A stretch of DNA of 64,000 nucleotides from Hydrogenovibrio sp. JE_KL2 (GCF_009296185.1 NZ_WBJR01000006.1:1-64000); one strand, 5' to 3'; shown: positions 38,792-48,333, numbered from the stretch's first letter. A program made the numbers and translations. The notes: generated by a model not told the origin, from the sequence alone.

Positions 38792-39745
38792 TTATAGGTT
38801 CAGTTGTAAAAGACTGCCTTTTGATCTGGAGACACAGGGCATGATGCAACGGTTGCCGTTGTGCTCCTTCTCAGACAGAAATTCGTCTCTGTGCTCAATG
38901 TCGCCTTCAAGAACAGGGGTGATGCATTGGCCGCAAACACCGGCTCGACACATGTTTGGAATATCTAATCCCGCAGCTTCCAGCGCTTCTAACAATGACT
39001 GGTCTTCGTTGACGTAAACCGTTTGCTTGGTTTTTTGCAATTCGACAACAAATGGTTGGCCTGGTTTGGGTGCTGCAAATGCTTCATAGTGAATGTGAGA
39101 TAGTGGCCAACCTGTCTGTTTTGCCACATTGACTACATCTTCGATTAAGGATTCCGGCCCACAAATGTAGACATGAGTTCCCTGAGGTCGATTGGAAAGG
39201 ATGTCTCTTATATTTGCTCGATTGCTGTTGTCAGAGTCATAGGTTTTGATTCTATCGCCCAGTATGTAGTTCAATTGGTTGACGTACGCCCCGGTTTGAC
39301 TGCTGCGGTACATATAGTGCAATTCAAAGTCGAGGTCTTCACGTCTCAGCATTTCAGGAATGTAGGACATAAAGGGCGTAATGCCGACCCCTCCTGCAAG
39401 CAGGATGTGGTGCTTTGCTTGCCAATCCGGCGCAAAAAGATTTGCTGGAGGGCTGATTAGCAGTTGGTCACCTTTCTTGACGTTCTCGTGCATGAAGATT
39501 GAACCGCCGCGAGACTCAGGTTGATACCTTACGGCGATTTTGTAGCTGGTGTTTAAGCTGGGATCACTCAACAGCGAGTAAGCATTTCGGATTTTTCTTC
39601 CTGGGGCATTCATCTCAACAACAATGTGTGACCCTGGAGAGAAAGCTGAAAAACGTTTATCCACTGGTGAGAGCGTGAACTCTTTAATAGACGGTGCAAC
39701 ATCTTGGATGTCCGTTACCGTGACTTTCATTTGCATTGCAGCCAT
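38792..39745 (-). CDS. dmmB: Dimethylamine monooxygenase reductase (PDR/VanB family)
   Basis: The 317-residue ferredoxin-NAD(P)H reductase supplies electrons to the oxygenase. It has a flavin-binding barrel with RNAYSLLSDP, a nucleotide-binding part with LLAGGVGITPFMSYI, and a C-terminal plant-type [2Fe-2S] domain with CRAGVCGQC near residues 263-271 and a further Cys at about 301. The start overlaps the stop of the upstream gene at one base. Confidence 0.85.
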   Translation of the reverse strand: MAAMQMKVTVTDIQDVAPSIKEFTLSPVDKRFSAFSPGSHIVVEMNAPGRKIRNAYSLLSDPSLNTSYKIAVRYQPESRGGSIFMHENVKKGDQLLISPPANLFAPDWQAKHHILLAGGVGITPFMSYIPEMLRREDLDFELHYMYRSSQTGAYVNQLNYILGDRIKTYDSDNSNRANIRDILSNRPQGTHVYICGPESLIEDVVNVAKQTGWPLSHIHYEAFAAPKPGQPFVVELQKTKQTVYVNEDQSLLEALEAAGLDIPNMCRAGVCGQCITPVLEGDIEHRDEFLSEKEHNGNRCIMPCVSRSKGSLLQLNL

Positions 39746-40332
39746 TAGATTAGCTCCTCTCTTTCAGGGATGTCACTTGGGTCTTCAGCATTGATCTGTA
39801 CACCGACATAGGCAGAGTGAAGCTTTGAAAAGTGATCCCTGACCAAAAGTAGTCGTTTGCAGCCAGGACATTCATAGGGGGTGTAAGTAACACCGTCCGT
39901 TAGTGTGTAGCAATGGGTGCAAAACAGTCGTCTTTCATTGCTAAGGGGTTCGAGTTTTTTGATTTGTTCCTGTCCTAGACCTGCGTTGACAGCCAAACGG
40001 TGAATATCCCATAACATCGACTCTTGTTTAGAAGCCAGATAGAGGTTGGTTGAAATGGGCAGTGTCGCAAACAGTTTTGAAAATGTTTCTTGCATTGCGG
40101 ATTCATCAATAAAATGACAACCTTTAGGATATTTGTAAGAAATGTGTTGCAGGCTTTCACCTATCACCCAGCAGGAGCGTTCACCATCACATGCGTTGTA
40201 AAGCTCGGATAAAGATGGAAAAGCTCCTGTACCAGCAATGAATAAGTGGTAGGCAACAGATGGATCGACATGAATAGCAGGGTAGACAGGTCGGCTTTTA
40301 ATAGTAGGTACGGGTTGCATACAGCTCTCCAA
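39745..40332 (-). CDS. dmmA: DmmA-like dimethylamine monooxygenase subunit
   Basis: The 195-residue protein ends in a zinc-ribbon-like segment (CTHCYTLTDGV, then CPGCKRLLLVRDHFS, about residues 136-170) and matches the DmmA-like family found with dimethylamine monooxygenase. The N-terminal part has an alpha/beta look with a possible nucleotide-type fold. Tmm lies directly upstream, so oxidation of trimethylamine and of dimethylamine are coexpressed. Confidence 0.8.
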   Translation of the reverse strand: MESCMQPVPTIKSRPVYPAIHVDPSVAYHLFIAGTGAFPSLSELYNACDGERSCWVIGESLQHISYKYPKGCHFIDESAMQETFSKLFATLPISTNLYLASKQESMLWDIHRLAVNAGLGQEQIKKLEPLSNERRLFCTHCYTLTDGVTYTPYECPGCKRLLLVRDHFSKLHSAYVGVQINAEDPSDIPEREELI

Positions 40333-40341
40333 ATGACGTTT

Positions 40342-41724
40342 CTATTGGTTAGCGACAGCTGTGTTGTTAAAGCCTTCTGGTTCTTCGGAAAGATAGGCTT
40401 CAAGAGAGTCATCCAATGCATCAATCCATGGCGTATGATGTTTTGGCGACATAGTGCCTGTCATCAATGAGCGGTAGGAGTGGTCTCTAAACGTCATGAT
40501 GTTTTCTTTCTTGTGGTGCTTCCATTCTAGGAAAGCTTGGTTAACGCCGGGAATGTCGAAAGAAGGGTAGTCTGTCGCGTCAATCAACTCCTGAATGTAA
40601 TCGCCTTGGAAGGTGTACATTTCAATAGCGGTTTCCAGCGTTAATTCCCTTTCTCGCCACATCATGGAGTGGGCGGTCATTTCTTCTTTTGTTTCGGGCA
40701 GGGCGATACGGCCTAATATAATGTCTCTGACATACCAAGCCTGAGAATCAAACATGTTGAAGGTGTACCACTGGTCTTGCATTCCCAAGTAAAAGAATTT
40801 CGGATTGTTTTCCCAAACCACGCCTTTATAAAGATCGAGAGGCCACAGACGGTTGTCTGTAACAAGTCTGAGAGAGTCAGGTAGAAACGGAAAGTGGTGT
40901 AGGTAACCCGTGCAAAGAATGATGGCATCGATTTTTTTCGAAGAGCCGTCGGCAAAGTAGGCTTTATGGGTGTCTACGCGTTGCAATAATGGTTTTTCAT
41001 CCCAGTTATCCGGCCATTTGTAGTCCATAGGCGCTGTGCGATAGCAACTAGTGATGCTTTTCGCGCCGTATTTGTAGCATTGAGAACCTATATCTTCTGC
41101 CGAGTAACTGGCGCCAATAAGCAGAATATCTTTGCCTTTGAATTCTAGTGCATCACGAAAGTCATGAGCATGCAGGATACGTCCTCCAAAGGTTTTAAAT
41201 CCTTCAAATTCGGGTGCCTTAGGTGTCGAAAAGTGGCCAGTAGCGGTAATCACATAATCAAATTCTTCAGAATAGATTTTATCTTGTGAATGGTCCTGTA
41301 CGGTGACGGTGAATTTATCAGTTGATTCGTCATAAGACACATTGCGAACTGCTGTGTTGAAGCGAATGTAATCACGGACGCCAGCTTTTTCAACACGCCC
41401 TTTGATATAGTCCCACAACACTTCGCGTGGTGGATAAGATGCTATAGGTTTACCAAAGTGTTCTTCGAAGGTGTAGTCAGCAAATTCTAGACATTCTTTT
41501 GGGCCGTTAGACCAAAGATAACGATACATACTGCAATGAACAGGTTCACCATTCTCGTCGGTACCTGTTCGCCATGTATAGTTCCAAAGACCGCCCCAAT
41601 CGCTTTGTTTTTCAAAGCACACCAGTTCAGGAATTTTTGCCCCTTTGGACTGTGCGGACTGAAAAGCTCTTAACTGTGCTAGGCCGCTAGGGCCGGCGCC
41701 GAGAATAGCAACACGTTCACTCAT
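40342..41724 (-). CDS. tmm: Trimethylamine monooxygenase (bacterial FMO)
   Basis: This flavin-containing monooxygenase oxidises trimethylamine to trimethylamine N-oxide with NADPH and O2, and can also oxidise other amines and sulfides. GAGPSG at residues 9-14 binds [14 protein letters not shown] near 176 is the FMO fingerprint, and [12 protein letters not shown] near 201 is the NADPH loop. The ATG at 41724 with GGAGAA upstream is a better start than 41742 and gives 460 residues. The sequence is very close to my memory of the Methylophaga enzyme. It is the first gene of a minus-strand operon. Confidence 0.96.
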   Translation of the reverse strand: MSERVAILGAGPSGLAQLRAFQSAQSKGAKIPELVCFEKQSDWGGLWNYTWRTGTDENGEPVHCSMYRYLWSNGPKECLEFADYTFEEHFGKPIASYPPREVLWDYIKGRVEKAGVRDYIRFNTAVRNVSYDESTDKFTVTVQDHSQDKIYSEEFDYVITATGHFSTPKAPEFEGFKTFGGRILHAHDFRDALEFKGKDILLIGASYSAEDIGSQCYKYGAKSITSCYRTAPMDYKWPDNWDEKPLLQRVDTHKAYFADGSSKKIDAIILCTGYLHHFPFLPDSLRLVTDNRLWPLDLYKGVVWENNPKFFYLGMQDQWYTFNMFDSQAWYVRDIILGRIALPETKEEMTAHSMMWRERELTLETAIEMYTFQGDYIQELIDATDYPSFDIPGVNQAFLEWKHHKKENIMTFRDHSYRSLMTGTMSPKHHTPWIDALDDSLEAYLSEEPEGFNNTAVANQ

Positions 41725-41825
41725 GACTTGTTCTCCTAACATTCGGTAACATATAGATTTAAATATAAGTTTCTTTTTGAGAAAAAAAGTTTCTTGCTGT
41801 TTTTAAATTTATAAGAAATGAATGC

Positions 41826-41841
41826 TTAGGGGTATTCCTAA
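41826..41841. promoter_or_regulatory. Dyad motif upstream of tmm (NarL-type heptamer)
   Basis: TTAGG and CCTAA surround GGTATT. AGGGGTA inside it is the reverse complement of TACCCCT, which fits the NarL consensus TACYYMT. It stands about 100 bases upstream of tmm, between tmm and the PAS gene. The adjacent response regulator has a NarL-type helix-turn-helix. Confidence 0.45.
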
Positions 41842-41896
41842 GAATTAGTAACTCGAAAAGGGTAGGTCAACTATTCGTTTGGGGGTAGGTTGTAAG

Positions 41897-42694
41897 CTAG
41901 GGCAATTCGTTGAGGGTGAAGATGATGCCTTCAATTGCTAGTATTGAACCGGATTCAGAAAAAATGGCACAGCCTTTTTCATATACCTTGATGGTTTCGC
42001 CGCGAGCATGCTGTAGGCGATAGGTGATTTCAAAACATTTGTCTGATTGGATGGCTTTTTGTACATTTCGCCAGACAGATTCTCGATCGTCTTCATGAAT
42101 GAGAGAGCCGTAGGATAATTCGGCATTGTTGATCATTTGTTTTGGGGCATAGCCTGTCAAGGTGTTGCAGCCGTCTGAAACATATTCCATTGTCCAGTTT
42201 AAGTCGTTACGAGATCTGTACAGCATTGCAGGAATTCGGTTTATTTGACTTTTTAAACTTCGATAGTGGGCTTCCTTGACTTGATCCGAGCGAATTTGAG
42301 GGGTTATATCAAAAATGGTCGCACTTAATGGGTATGGTGAGTTTGGGTAAAGGCGTTGAACTCTTATTTCACACCAGTAGACTTTGTCGTCGTTGTCGTT
42401 AATTAAACGAAGCCAAACTGGATTCGGCGTCTCAGATGATTGATAAAATTTTTGCAGATGCGTGAGCCATAGCACGCGGTCTTCAGGGTGAATGAATTCA
42501 CTAAATACCGTGTGTTGACTTTCATGGGGAAGATGTCCACTCAGGTGAGTCCAGTAGCTGTTCGCATATTGCAGTGTGTTGTCTTTGCCAATAATGATGA
42601 CAGCGTTCTCTAGGCTGTTAATGATAGCTTTAAGGTTGGGGGAGGTGCCGTGATGTCGAAACCAACTGCTTAGTAGGTCTTTTAAATATGACAT
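41897..42694 (-). CDS. Tandem PAS domain protein
   Basis: The 265-residue soluble protein has two PAS-type domains: about 20-130 (LENAVIIIGKDNTLQYANSY) and about 145-262 (MEYVSDGCNTLTGYAPKQMI), with PAC-like ends. No kinase, GGDEF or output domain follows. It overlaps the upstream response regulator by one base. I infer a sensor or modulator for the amine regulatory system. The ligand is unknown. Confidence 0.75.
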   Translation of the reverse strand: MSYLKDLLSSWFRHHGTSPNLKAIINSLENAVIIIGKDNTLQYANSYWTHLSGHLPHESQHTVFSEFIHPEDRVLWLTHLQKFYQSSETPNPVWLRLINDNDDKVYWCEIRVQRLYPNSPYPLSATIFDITPQIRSDQVKEAHYRSLKSQINRIPAMLYRSRNDLNWTMEYVSDGCNTLTGYAPKQMINNAELSYGSLIHEDDRESVWRNVQKAIQSDKCFEITYRLQHARGETIKVYEKGCAIFSESGSILAIEGIIFTLNELP

Positions 42695-43386
42695 TAACCA
42701 TCTCCAAATATGTCTATTTTTTGGTTATGCTTCCAAGCAGCCAATTCAAGGCGCGAGTGGAGACCTAATTTTCTTAGTAGGTTTTTTACATAGACTTTAA
42801 CGGTGCCATCGCTGATTCCAAGCTCTCTAGCAATGAGTTTGTTATTCAAGCCTTTTGAGATTAAGTCCAAAGTTTGGCGCTCTCGTTCAGTTAGGTCCTT
42901 TAAGGATTCATGATTTTGAGTGACATCGGGCGTTGAAAATGTGCCAAAGGATTGAGCACGAAGGCCTTCGGCAAGTAGATTAAGGCTTGAATCGCTTAGA
43001 ATCATTTGACCATTAAGTACCTTGGTGAGCTTGTCCAGAATGACTTCAGCATCGGTATCTTTCGGTAGGTAACCATCTACACCCGCGCTAATCACTTCCA
43101 ATAGACTTTGAGCATCCATTGAGACGGCAAGCATAACGATTTTTGTGTTTGGAAGTTGAGGTCGGAGTTTCTTTACCGCTTCAATGCCTGTAAGCCCTGG
43201 CATTTGAAAATCCATCAGTAATAGATCTGGGTGAACTTCCGGCATATTTTCCAGTAACTCCACGGCGGAGCCGAAGTCGTTAACAACTTCAAAGTGCCCA
43301 CTTTCAGTAAGTAGCTCCACCACGCCTCGTCTAAAAAGTGGGTGGTCATCAACAACAATGGTTTGCACGGTCGTATGAATCGACAT
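42694..43386 (-). CDS. NarL/LuxR-family response regulator
   Basis: This is a 230-residue two-component regulator. The receiver domain (1-125) has D13-D14, the phospho-acceptor D59 in MDFQMPG, and a Lys near 107. The output domain (about 165-225) has LTERERQTLDLISKGLNNKL and DGTVKVYVKNLLRKL, a LuxR/NarL helix-turn-helix. It lies divergently from tdm. No histidine kinase is adjacent; the soluble kinase at 60271 is the only candidate in the window. Confidence 0.9.
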   Translation of the reverse strand: MSIHTTVQTIVVDDHPLFRRGVVELLTESGHFEVVNDFGSAVELLENMPEVHPDLLLMDFQMPGLTGIEAVKKLRPQLPNTKIVMLAVSMDAQSLLEVISAGVDGYLPKDTDAEVILDKLTKVLNGQMILSDSSLNLLAEGLRAQSFGTFSTPDVTQNHESLKDLTERERQTLDLISKGLNNKLIARELGISDGTVKVYVKNLLRKLGLHSRLELAAWKHNQKIDIFGDG

Positions 43387-43795
43387 GAAGTTTCCTTGAG
43401 ATCTTGTAGTTTTTCTAATTGCTCATTCACTCTTAATGTTTAAAGAGAAGGTAAAACATCCACTAAATGACGTGGCTTATTGATAGCGATTTAGTGGTTA
43501 TGGCTCTGCTCATTTGGTAGCAAATAATTACCATCAAGCAGAGTATATGCCACAACTTGGTTTATTGGGGGTACCCAAAAAGAGATACCGCCAATGGTGT
43601 ATTGTTTTGGGGTTATTTATATTGAATCATATCAGTAAATTTTTATTCTTCACAGGAATAATGAAAGATTTAAGAAATTGCGTTTGAGCTTAGTAGTGAT
43701 CTGCGCACTAATTATGAACCAAGATGCACTAGTTTAATGCAAGTTATTGAAGATTATAGATTTGTTCAGGGCAACCATTGGTTGGGAGTGTTTTT
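43387..43795 (+). promoter_or_regulatory. Divergent control region of the response regulator and tdm
   Basis: These 409 bases carry three dyads within 120 bases: CCACTAAAT/ATTTAGTGG (43460-43468, 43489-43497), CTCTGCT/AGCAGAG (43504-43510, 43537-43543) which encloses TGGTA/TACCA (43515-43519, 43529-43533), and TTGGG-GGTA-CCCAA (43565-43578). The last resembles the motif upstream of tmm and amt. I see no gene. Promoters for both directions probably lie here. Confidence 0.55.
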
Positions 43796-46075
43796 GTGGT
43801 AAAGGTGGCGAGCTTTCAAAAAGAATATCGCGTCTCAGGATTGGGTGCAGTCTGTCTGTCTGTGCGTGCAGGTGAAAAGGTCAGCGTTTGTTCGATTGAT
43901 AGTTGTCAGGACTGTGAGGTCATGTTGTTCAGTGGTGATGGTGAGCCGTTAAGTTTATTAGATCTTGTGTATGACCAATACAAAGGAGAGGCAAGTGGCA
44001 CCCTCAAACTCTTGGAATCTGAGGGGGCTGTGTCAGATAAGCTGAATAGGGACTTTGAACTATGGCGCGTGAACAGTGATGTCCTGTCGAATGCCTATTG
44101 TCTCCCTCCGTCATTTGAGTCAGAAATACATTTCGACGACAAAGCTAGAGTGATTGTGGTTGCCTCCGGTAAAAGGATGGCTGTTGATGAACACTGTCCA
44201 GCGACAGAATTGAAAGTAACGCACTATTCTTTTGAGGCGGATGACTTGCCGCAACCATTGGCTGAGCCAGTTTTTGAAGTTCGCATTCCGCATAGTAGTG
44301 CGCGAATCTATGAGGTGAGAGCAGGGCAGTGGATTCAAATCATTGATGTTCAGGGTAAACAAAGTTCGGATTTCATTGCTTTTGATAAGGCAGCTCTAGA
44401 TCAAGGCGAAGAAGTTTTTATTGATGCGACGGCAACCAGAACAGGAATGGGGTTGTCACTTCCGCAGCCAGGATTGTATTCAAAGTTTCTTGATCAAAAT
44501 CAGCAAGCTATGCTGGAGGTGGTTCAGGATACGGTAGGTCGTCATGACAGTTTTTTATTTGCCTGTACCCCTAAGTATTACGAGGATCAAGGATATTTTG
44601 GTCATGATAGTTGTACCGAGAACTTTAACAAGGCGTTGAAAGATTATGGAATCAAACCAAGGATGGGGTGGCCGGCGATTAATTTTTTCTTTAATACTCA
44701 TTCTGAACCTTGTGGAACCATCGGGTTTGCGGAACCTTGGTCGCAACCGGGAGATTATGTTTTGTTAAGGGCAAATCGGGATTTGTTATGTGGATCGTCG
44801 GCTTGCCCGGATGATATTGATGCAGCAAATGGGTGGAATCCAACAGATATTCATGTACGAGTTTACAGTGAAGTTGAAGAATTTCCTCGTTCCATTGCCT
44901 ATAGAACCGAACCACAGGAGTTGGCCAGAATGACAAAGCAGTCGGGTTTTTATAACCGAATATCAGCATTAACAAAACACCTTATCGAATACCGAGGATA
45001 CTGGGTGGCGTCGGAATATGCTGGCTGGGGGGTAAACACCGAATATCTCGCTTGTAGAGAAAAGGTTGCCATGATCGACCTGACGCCGCTGAGAAAGTTT
45101 GAAGTTGTTGGGCCTGACGCTGAAATATTTATGCAGTATGCCGTAACGAGAAATGTGCGTCGCATATCAGTAGGAGAAATTGTCTACTCGGCAATTTGCA
45201 ATGAAACTGGTGGCATGATTGATGACGGTACTTTGTTCAAAATGGGAGAGCAAGCATTTCGTTGGGTTTGTGGAGATCCGTATACGGGTGTTTGGTTAAG
45301 GGAGTTGGCCTCGAAGAATAATTATAAAGTCAGTGTTCGTGAATCATCAGACCAAATTCATAATATAGCGGTTCAAGGGCCAAATAGCCGAGCACTGCTC
45401 TCTGAGATAGTGTGGACTCCTGAGCAACGTACATCGGTTGATGATTTGGCGTGGTTTCATTTTACGGTAGGTCGAGTGATCGATGCTACAGGGTTTCCAG
45501 TCATGGTGTCTAGGACAGGATACACCGGAGAACTAGGGTTTGAGGTTTGGTGTCATCCAGATGATGCGGAAGCGCTCTGGGACTTGATTTGGGAAAAGGG
45601 TCAAAAATATGATCTAGCGCCAATGGGATTTGATGCGCTGGATAAGTTGCGCATTGAAGCCGGGTTGATTTTTGCAGACCATGAGTTTTGTCCACAAACA
45701 AACCCATTTGAAGCTGGAATTGGATTTACAACACCTTTGAAAACCAATGATGAAGATTTTGTAGGTAGGGCGGCTATTGAACGCCAAGCGCCAGAAAGCA
45801 GATACAAACTGGTGGGCTTGTTTGTTGAGTCGAATGAACCGATTCATCATGGTGACGAAGTCTATCATGGGCGTTATCCAGTGGGGGTAGTGACCAGTGC
45901 GACTTTTTCACCATTGTTGAAAAAACAAATTGCGATGTGCCGGTTAGCACCGGATTTTACAGCTTTGGGAACCGAGTTGGATGTCGGTCAATTGGATGGG
46001 CAGAAGAAACGAATTCCTGTCAAAGTAACTTCGTTACCTTTTTATGATCCAGAGCGGGTAAGGGTCAGAAGCTAA
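43796..46075 (+). CDS. tdm: Trimethylamine N-oxide demethylase (aldolase)
   Basis: Tdm splits trimethylamine N-oxide to dimethylamine and formaldehyde without a redox cofactor, and its GcvT-like part passes formaldehyde to tetrahydrofolate. The protein has about 759 residues: an N-terminal DUF1989-like zinc domain (with GHDSCTENFN and SSACPDDIDAANGWNPTDIH) and a C-terminal glycine cleavage T-like domain (SRTGYTGELGFEVWCHPDDA and KLRIEAGLIFADHEF). GTG at 43796 with GGGAG seven bases upstream is the likely start. TTG at 43778 is an alternative. Confidence 0.93.
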   Translation: MVKVASFQKEYRVSGLGAVCLSVRAGEKVSVCSIDSCQDCEVMLFSGDGEPLSLLDLVYDQYKGEASGTLKLLESEGAVSDKLNRDFELWRVNSDVLSNAYCLPPSFESEIHFDDKARVIVVASGKRMAVDEHCPATELKVTHYSFEADDLPQPLAEPVFEVRIPHSSARIYEVRAGQWIQIIDVQGKQSSDFIAFDKAALDQGEEVFIDATATRTGMGLSLPQPGLYSKFLDQNQQAMLEVVQDTVGRHDSFLFACTPKYYEDQGYFGHDSCTENFNKALKDYGIKPRMGWPAINFFFNTHSEPCGTIGFAEPWSQPGDYVLLRANRDLLCGSSACPDDIDAANGWNPTDIHVRVYSEVEEFPRSIAYRTEPQELARMTKQSGFYNRISALTKHLIEYRGYWVASEYAGWGVNTEYLACREKVAMIDLTPLRKFEVVGPDAEIFMQYAVTRNVRRISVGEIVYSAICNETGGMIDDGTLFKMGEQAFRWVCGDPYTGVWLRELASKNNYKVSVRESSDQIHNIAVQGPNSRALLSEIVWTPEQRTSVDDLAWFHFTVGRVIDATGFPVMVSRTGYTGELGFEVWCHPDDAEALWDLIWEKGQKYDLAPMGFDALDKLRIEAGLIFADHEFCPQTNPFEAGIGFTTPLKTNDEDFVGRAAIERQAPESRYKLVGLFVESNEPIHHGDEVYHGRYPVGVVTSATFSPLLKKQIAMCRLAPDFTALGTELDVGQLDGQKKRIPVKVTSLPFYDPERVRVRS

Positions 46076-46433
46076 CAGTTAGGTGTTCTCAAAATCTTGG
46101 TGAAGAACGGAGTAACGCTTTTTCATCAAACGAATTCAAATTCGACTGGTTTTAAGCCGGTGTGAATTGAATCCAATGCATAGGGGTATTGGTTTGCGCT
46201 TGTGGCTCACTATTAAGTGTCAGAAAGTTTGATGCAGGCTAGTGGGTAAGTGGTCACTTCTAAGTAATGATTAGGAGTGGCAATAAGGTAGGTATAGGCT
46301 AGATAGCTCTTTTGTGAGTGGTTGTTTGCGTACCTAATTTATTTATAGGAACTGGAAGAATGGGTTAGTTTGTCTGACACGATCTTCTGTAAGTACAGGT
46401 TTGTTAATCAATACAACTAGAGGGTTTTCAACT
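46076..46433 (+). promoter_or_regulatory. amt upstream region
   Basis: There is no gene here. CCAAT and ATTGG arms (46173-46177, 46188-46192) flank GCATAGGGGT, which contains AGGGGTA, the same NarL-type heptamer found before tmm. A second symmetric site, AAGTG-GT-CACTT, is at 46248-46259. No strong sigma70 or GG-GC sigma54 promoter was obvious. Confidence 0.45.
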
Positions 46434-47768
46434 ATGGAGCATACAGCACCTACATTAGAAAGCTTGCATGCGATGATTTCAATGTCAGATACAGTCAGTA
46501 TGGAAATATTCTACTGGTTTTGTACTGCCCTGATGGTCATTATTCATGTCGGCTTCTTAGCTTATGAAATGGGCGCGTCTCGACTCAAGAATGCTTTGGC
46601 GTCAGGCGTAAAAAATATTCTTGCATTTGCATTTATGGTTCCCACTTTCTTCTTTGTCGGATGGTGGATTTATTTAAGTATGTACAACGGCTTTGTGCCT
46701 GATTTTGAAGCCGGTGCTGCCGGTCTTCCTTGGTCAGAAAACATGGGGCCAAATTTAACGGATAATGCCAGCGGCATTTTCTGGGGGGCGTTTGTTCTCT
46801 TTGCGGCAACCACAGCTTCAATTTTGTCAGGTGCTGTGATTGAGCGTATTAGAATGAGTGCTTTTTTAGTCTTGTCGATTATTCTCGGGTCGGTCATTTG
46901 GATTTTGGCTGCTGCTTGGGGATGGAGTCCGTCAGGTTGGCTGACGAAGGATTGGGGTTTTCATGATTTCGGTGCGGCAGGCTGTGTGCATATGGTTGCA
47001 GGTTTCTTTGCACTAGGCGTGGTATTGAATCTAGGACCTCGTATTGGTCGATTTGGTGAAAATGGCGAGGTTTATAACATTGCTGGACATAGTACGCCAA
47101 TGAGTATGATCGGTTTGATGCTGATTGTGGTTGGATTCTTCGGATTCCTTGGCGGTTGTATTATCTATGTGCCTGGTGAGCAATGGACGTCAATTTTCGG
47201 AACGCCTACGACACTTTCTGCAATTAGCTTTAATACCTTGATGGCGATTGCCGGTGGGATTATTGGTGCTTATCTATCAACTCGCCAGCCTTTCTGGATG
47301 CTGTCCGGTGCAATCGCCGGTATCGTTGCGGCTGCTCCGGGTCTAGACCTTTACTATCCGCCTTTGGCATTTATGATTGCGATGATTGGTGGCGGTGTTG
47401 CGCCATTGGTTGATAAATTCATGACGCATAAACTGAAAGTAGATGACCCAGTTGGCGCGTTCTCTGTGCACGGTATTAGTGGCCTAATCGGTATCGTGAT
47501 GTTGGGCGTATTCAGCGGATTCCCTAATGTCTTGGAAGGTGCGCCAGCAATTTCCTTTATGGGGCAGCTTAAGAGTGCCATCGTCATGGCATTGTTAGGG
47601 TTTGTTCCAGGGTTTGTTCTGTCATATATCTTGGCAAAAGCAGGTGTGCTTCGTGTTCCACCTAAAGCAGAAATGGCAGGTCTTGATGCTGTTGAAGTTC
47701 CAATGAAAGCTTACCCTGAGTCTGTTCCACAGTCACCAGATGTGGTTTCTTTTGGTAAAGCAGTTTAA
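46434..47768 (+). CDS. amt: Ammonium/methylammonium transporter, Amt family
   Basis: The 444-residue membrane protein has about eleven hydrophobic helices and Amt-type segments such as FDFGAAGCVHMVAG-like DFGAAGCVHMVAGFFALG and FSVHGISGLIGIVMLG. Amt proteins move ammonium or methylammonium. In the amine cluster the likely cargo is an amine or the ammonium released, and TMA or DMA transport is inference. ATG at 46434 was chosen because the frame before it lacks support and AGAGGG lies upstream. The next small gene is 18 bases away. Confidence 0.9.
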   Translation: MEHTAPTLESLHAMISMSDTVSMEIFYWFCTALMVIIHVGFLAYEMGASRLKNALASGVKNILAFAFMVPTFFFVGWWIYLSMYNGFVPDFEAGAAGLPWSENMGPNLTDNASGIFWGAFVLFAATTASILSGAVIERIRMSAFLVLSIILGSVIWILAAAWGWSPSGWLTKDWGFHDFGAAGCVHMVAGFFALGVVLNLGPRIGRFGENGEVYNIAGHSTPMSMIGLMLIVVGFFGFLGGCIIYVPGEQWTSIFGTPTTLSAISFNTLMAIAGGIIGAYLSTRQPFWMLSGAIAGIVAAAPGLDLYYPPLAFMIAMIGGGVAPLVDKFMTHKLKVDDPVGAFSVHGISGLIGIVMLGVFSGFPNVLEGAPAISFMGQLKSAIVMALLGFVPGFVLSYILAKAGVLRVPPKAEMAGLDAVEVPMKAYPESVPQSPDVVSFGKAV

Positions 47769-47786
47769 TTGTTTCGGAGGTCTAAA

Positions 47787-47954
47787 ATGAATGTAAGTCC
47801 AATTACTAGCTGGAAAGATGCGGCAGCGTATTTTACTTTTGCTCATAGTCCTACAATGATCGGGGTCATCCTGACCTTGTCTATTGTGATAACGCTTGGT
47901 GTAGTGGTTTATACCTTTATGCATGAAAATCACAGCTATATAGACTATAAGTAA
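47787..47954 (+). CDS. Small single-span membrane protein after amt
   Basis: The frame encodes 55 residues with one clear membrane helix (SPTMIGVILTLSIVITLGVV, about residues 27-46). CGGAGG lies six bases before the ATG, a strong ribosome-binding site. I recognise no family. Its place right after amt suggests a small subunit or regulator of the transporter. Confidence 0.7.
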   Translation: MNVSPITSWKDAAAYFTFAHSPTMIGVILTLSIVITLGVVVYTFMHENHSYIDYK

Positions 47955-47988
47955 CTTTTCCAAAGTTGTTTAACCATTTAGCAGTTGG

Positions 47989-48013
47989 CGGCGCATAGTT
48001 TCTTTATGCGCCG
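47989..48013 (+). terminator. Hairpin after amt small gene
   Basis: CGGCGCATA (47989-47997) pairs with TATGCGCCG (48005-48013), a nine-base stem. TTAATTG TTTT follows, which is a moderate T-rich tail. It can act as a terminator or protect the transcript 3' end. Confidence 0.6.
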
Positions 48014-48049
48014 TTAATTGTTTTCGTAAATGGTTTTAGTCGTTACTAC

Positions 48050-48085
48050 AAAAGCTAGGCCTGAAAGGATTCAGGGTGCTTTTTT
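48050..48085 (+). terminator. Terminator before purU
   Basis: AAAAGC (48050-48055) pairs with GCTTTT (48078-48083), with an inner stem CCTGA/TCAGG (48060-48064, 48071-48075), followed by a T-run to 48085. It is a second stop signal for the amt unit. Confidence 0.75.
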
Positions 48086-48271
48086 CTGTGAATATCAATT
48101 AAAAATTATCCAATAAAAACACTTTTCTTCTGTTTCTAAATCACCCGTGTATTCATACGTGATTGAACGCTTTAACGCTTAGTTTATATATCAATTTTGA
48201 GGCTCTCTTATGGAAAAGGTTGGGTTTAAGGATAAATATGCAAAAAAATTACTTTTAATTAAAAAAAGTTC

Positions 48272-48300
48272 TTGATATGAAAAACTATATTTTTTATCAT
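48272..48300 (+). promoter_or_regulatory. Candidate purU/mgd promoter
   Basis: TTGATA (48272-48277) and TATCAT (48295-48300) are spaced by 17 bases, about 30 bases upstream of the purU ATG. It probably drives the long plus-strand unit from purU through folD. Confidence 0.65.
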
Positions 48301-48333
48301 ATGAATCAAAGTTTCTTTAAAGGAAAATAAATA

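Larger units (their letters stand above)
47955..48333 (+). other. amt-purU gap with hairpins and a promoter
   Basis: This gap holds two hairpins and the purU promoter, listed separately. A 21-codon frame with GAGG upstream starts at 48210 (MEKVGFKDK), but it lies before the promoter and is weak as a gene. No other gene is visible. Confidence 0.6.

Noticed and set aside
48210-48275. 21-codon frame before purU as a leader peptide
   Set aside because: It has GAGG upstream, but it lies before the best purU promoter, so it would not be on that transcript, and the peptide shows no attenuation-like codon run.
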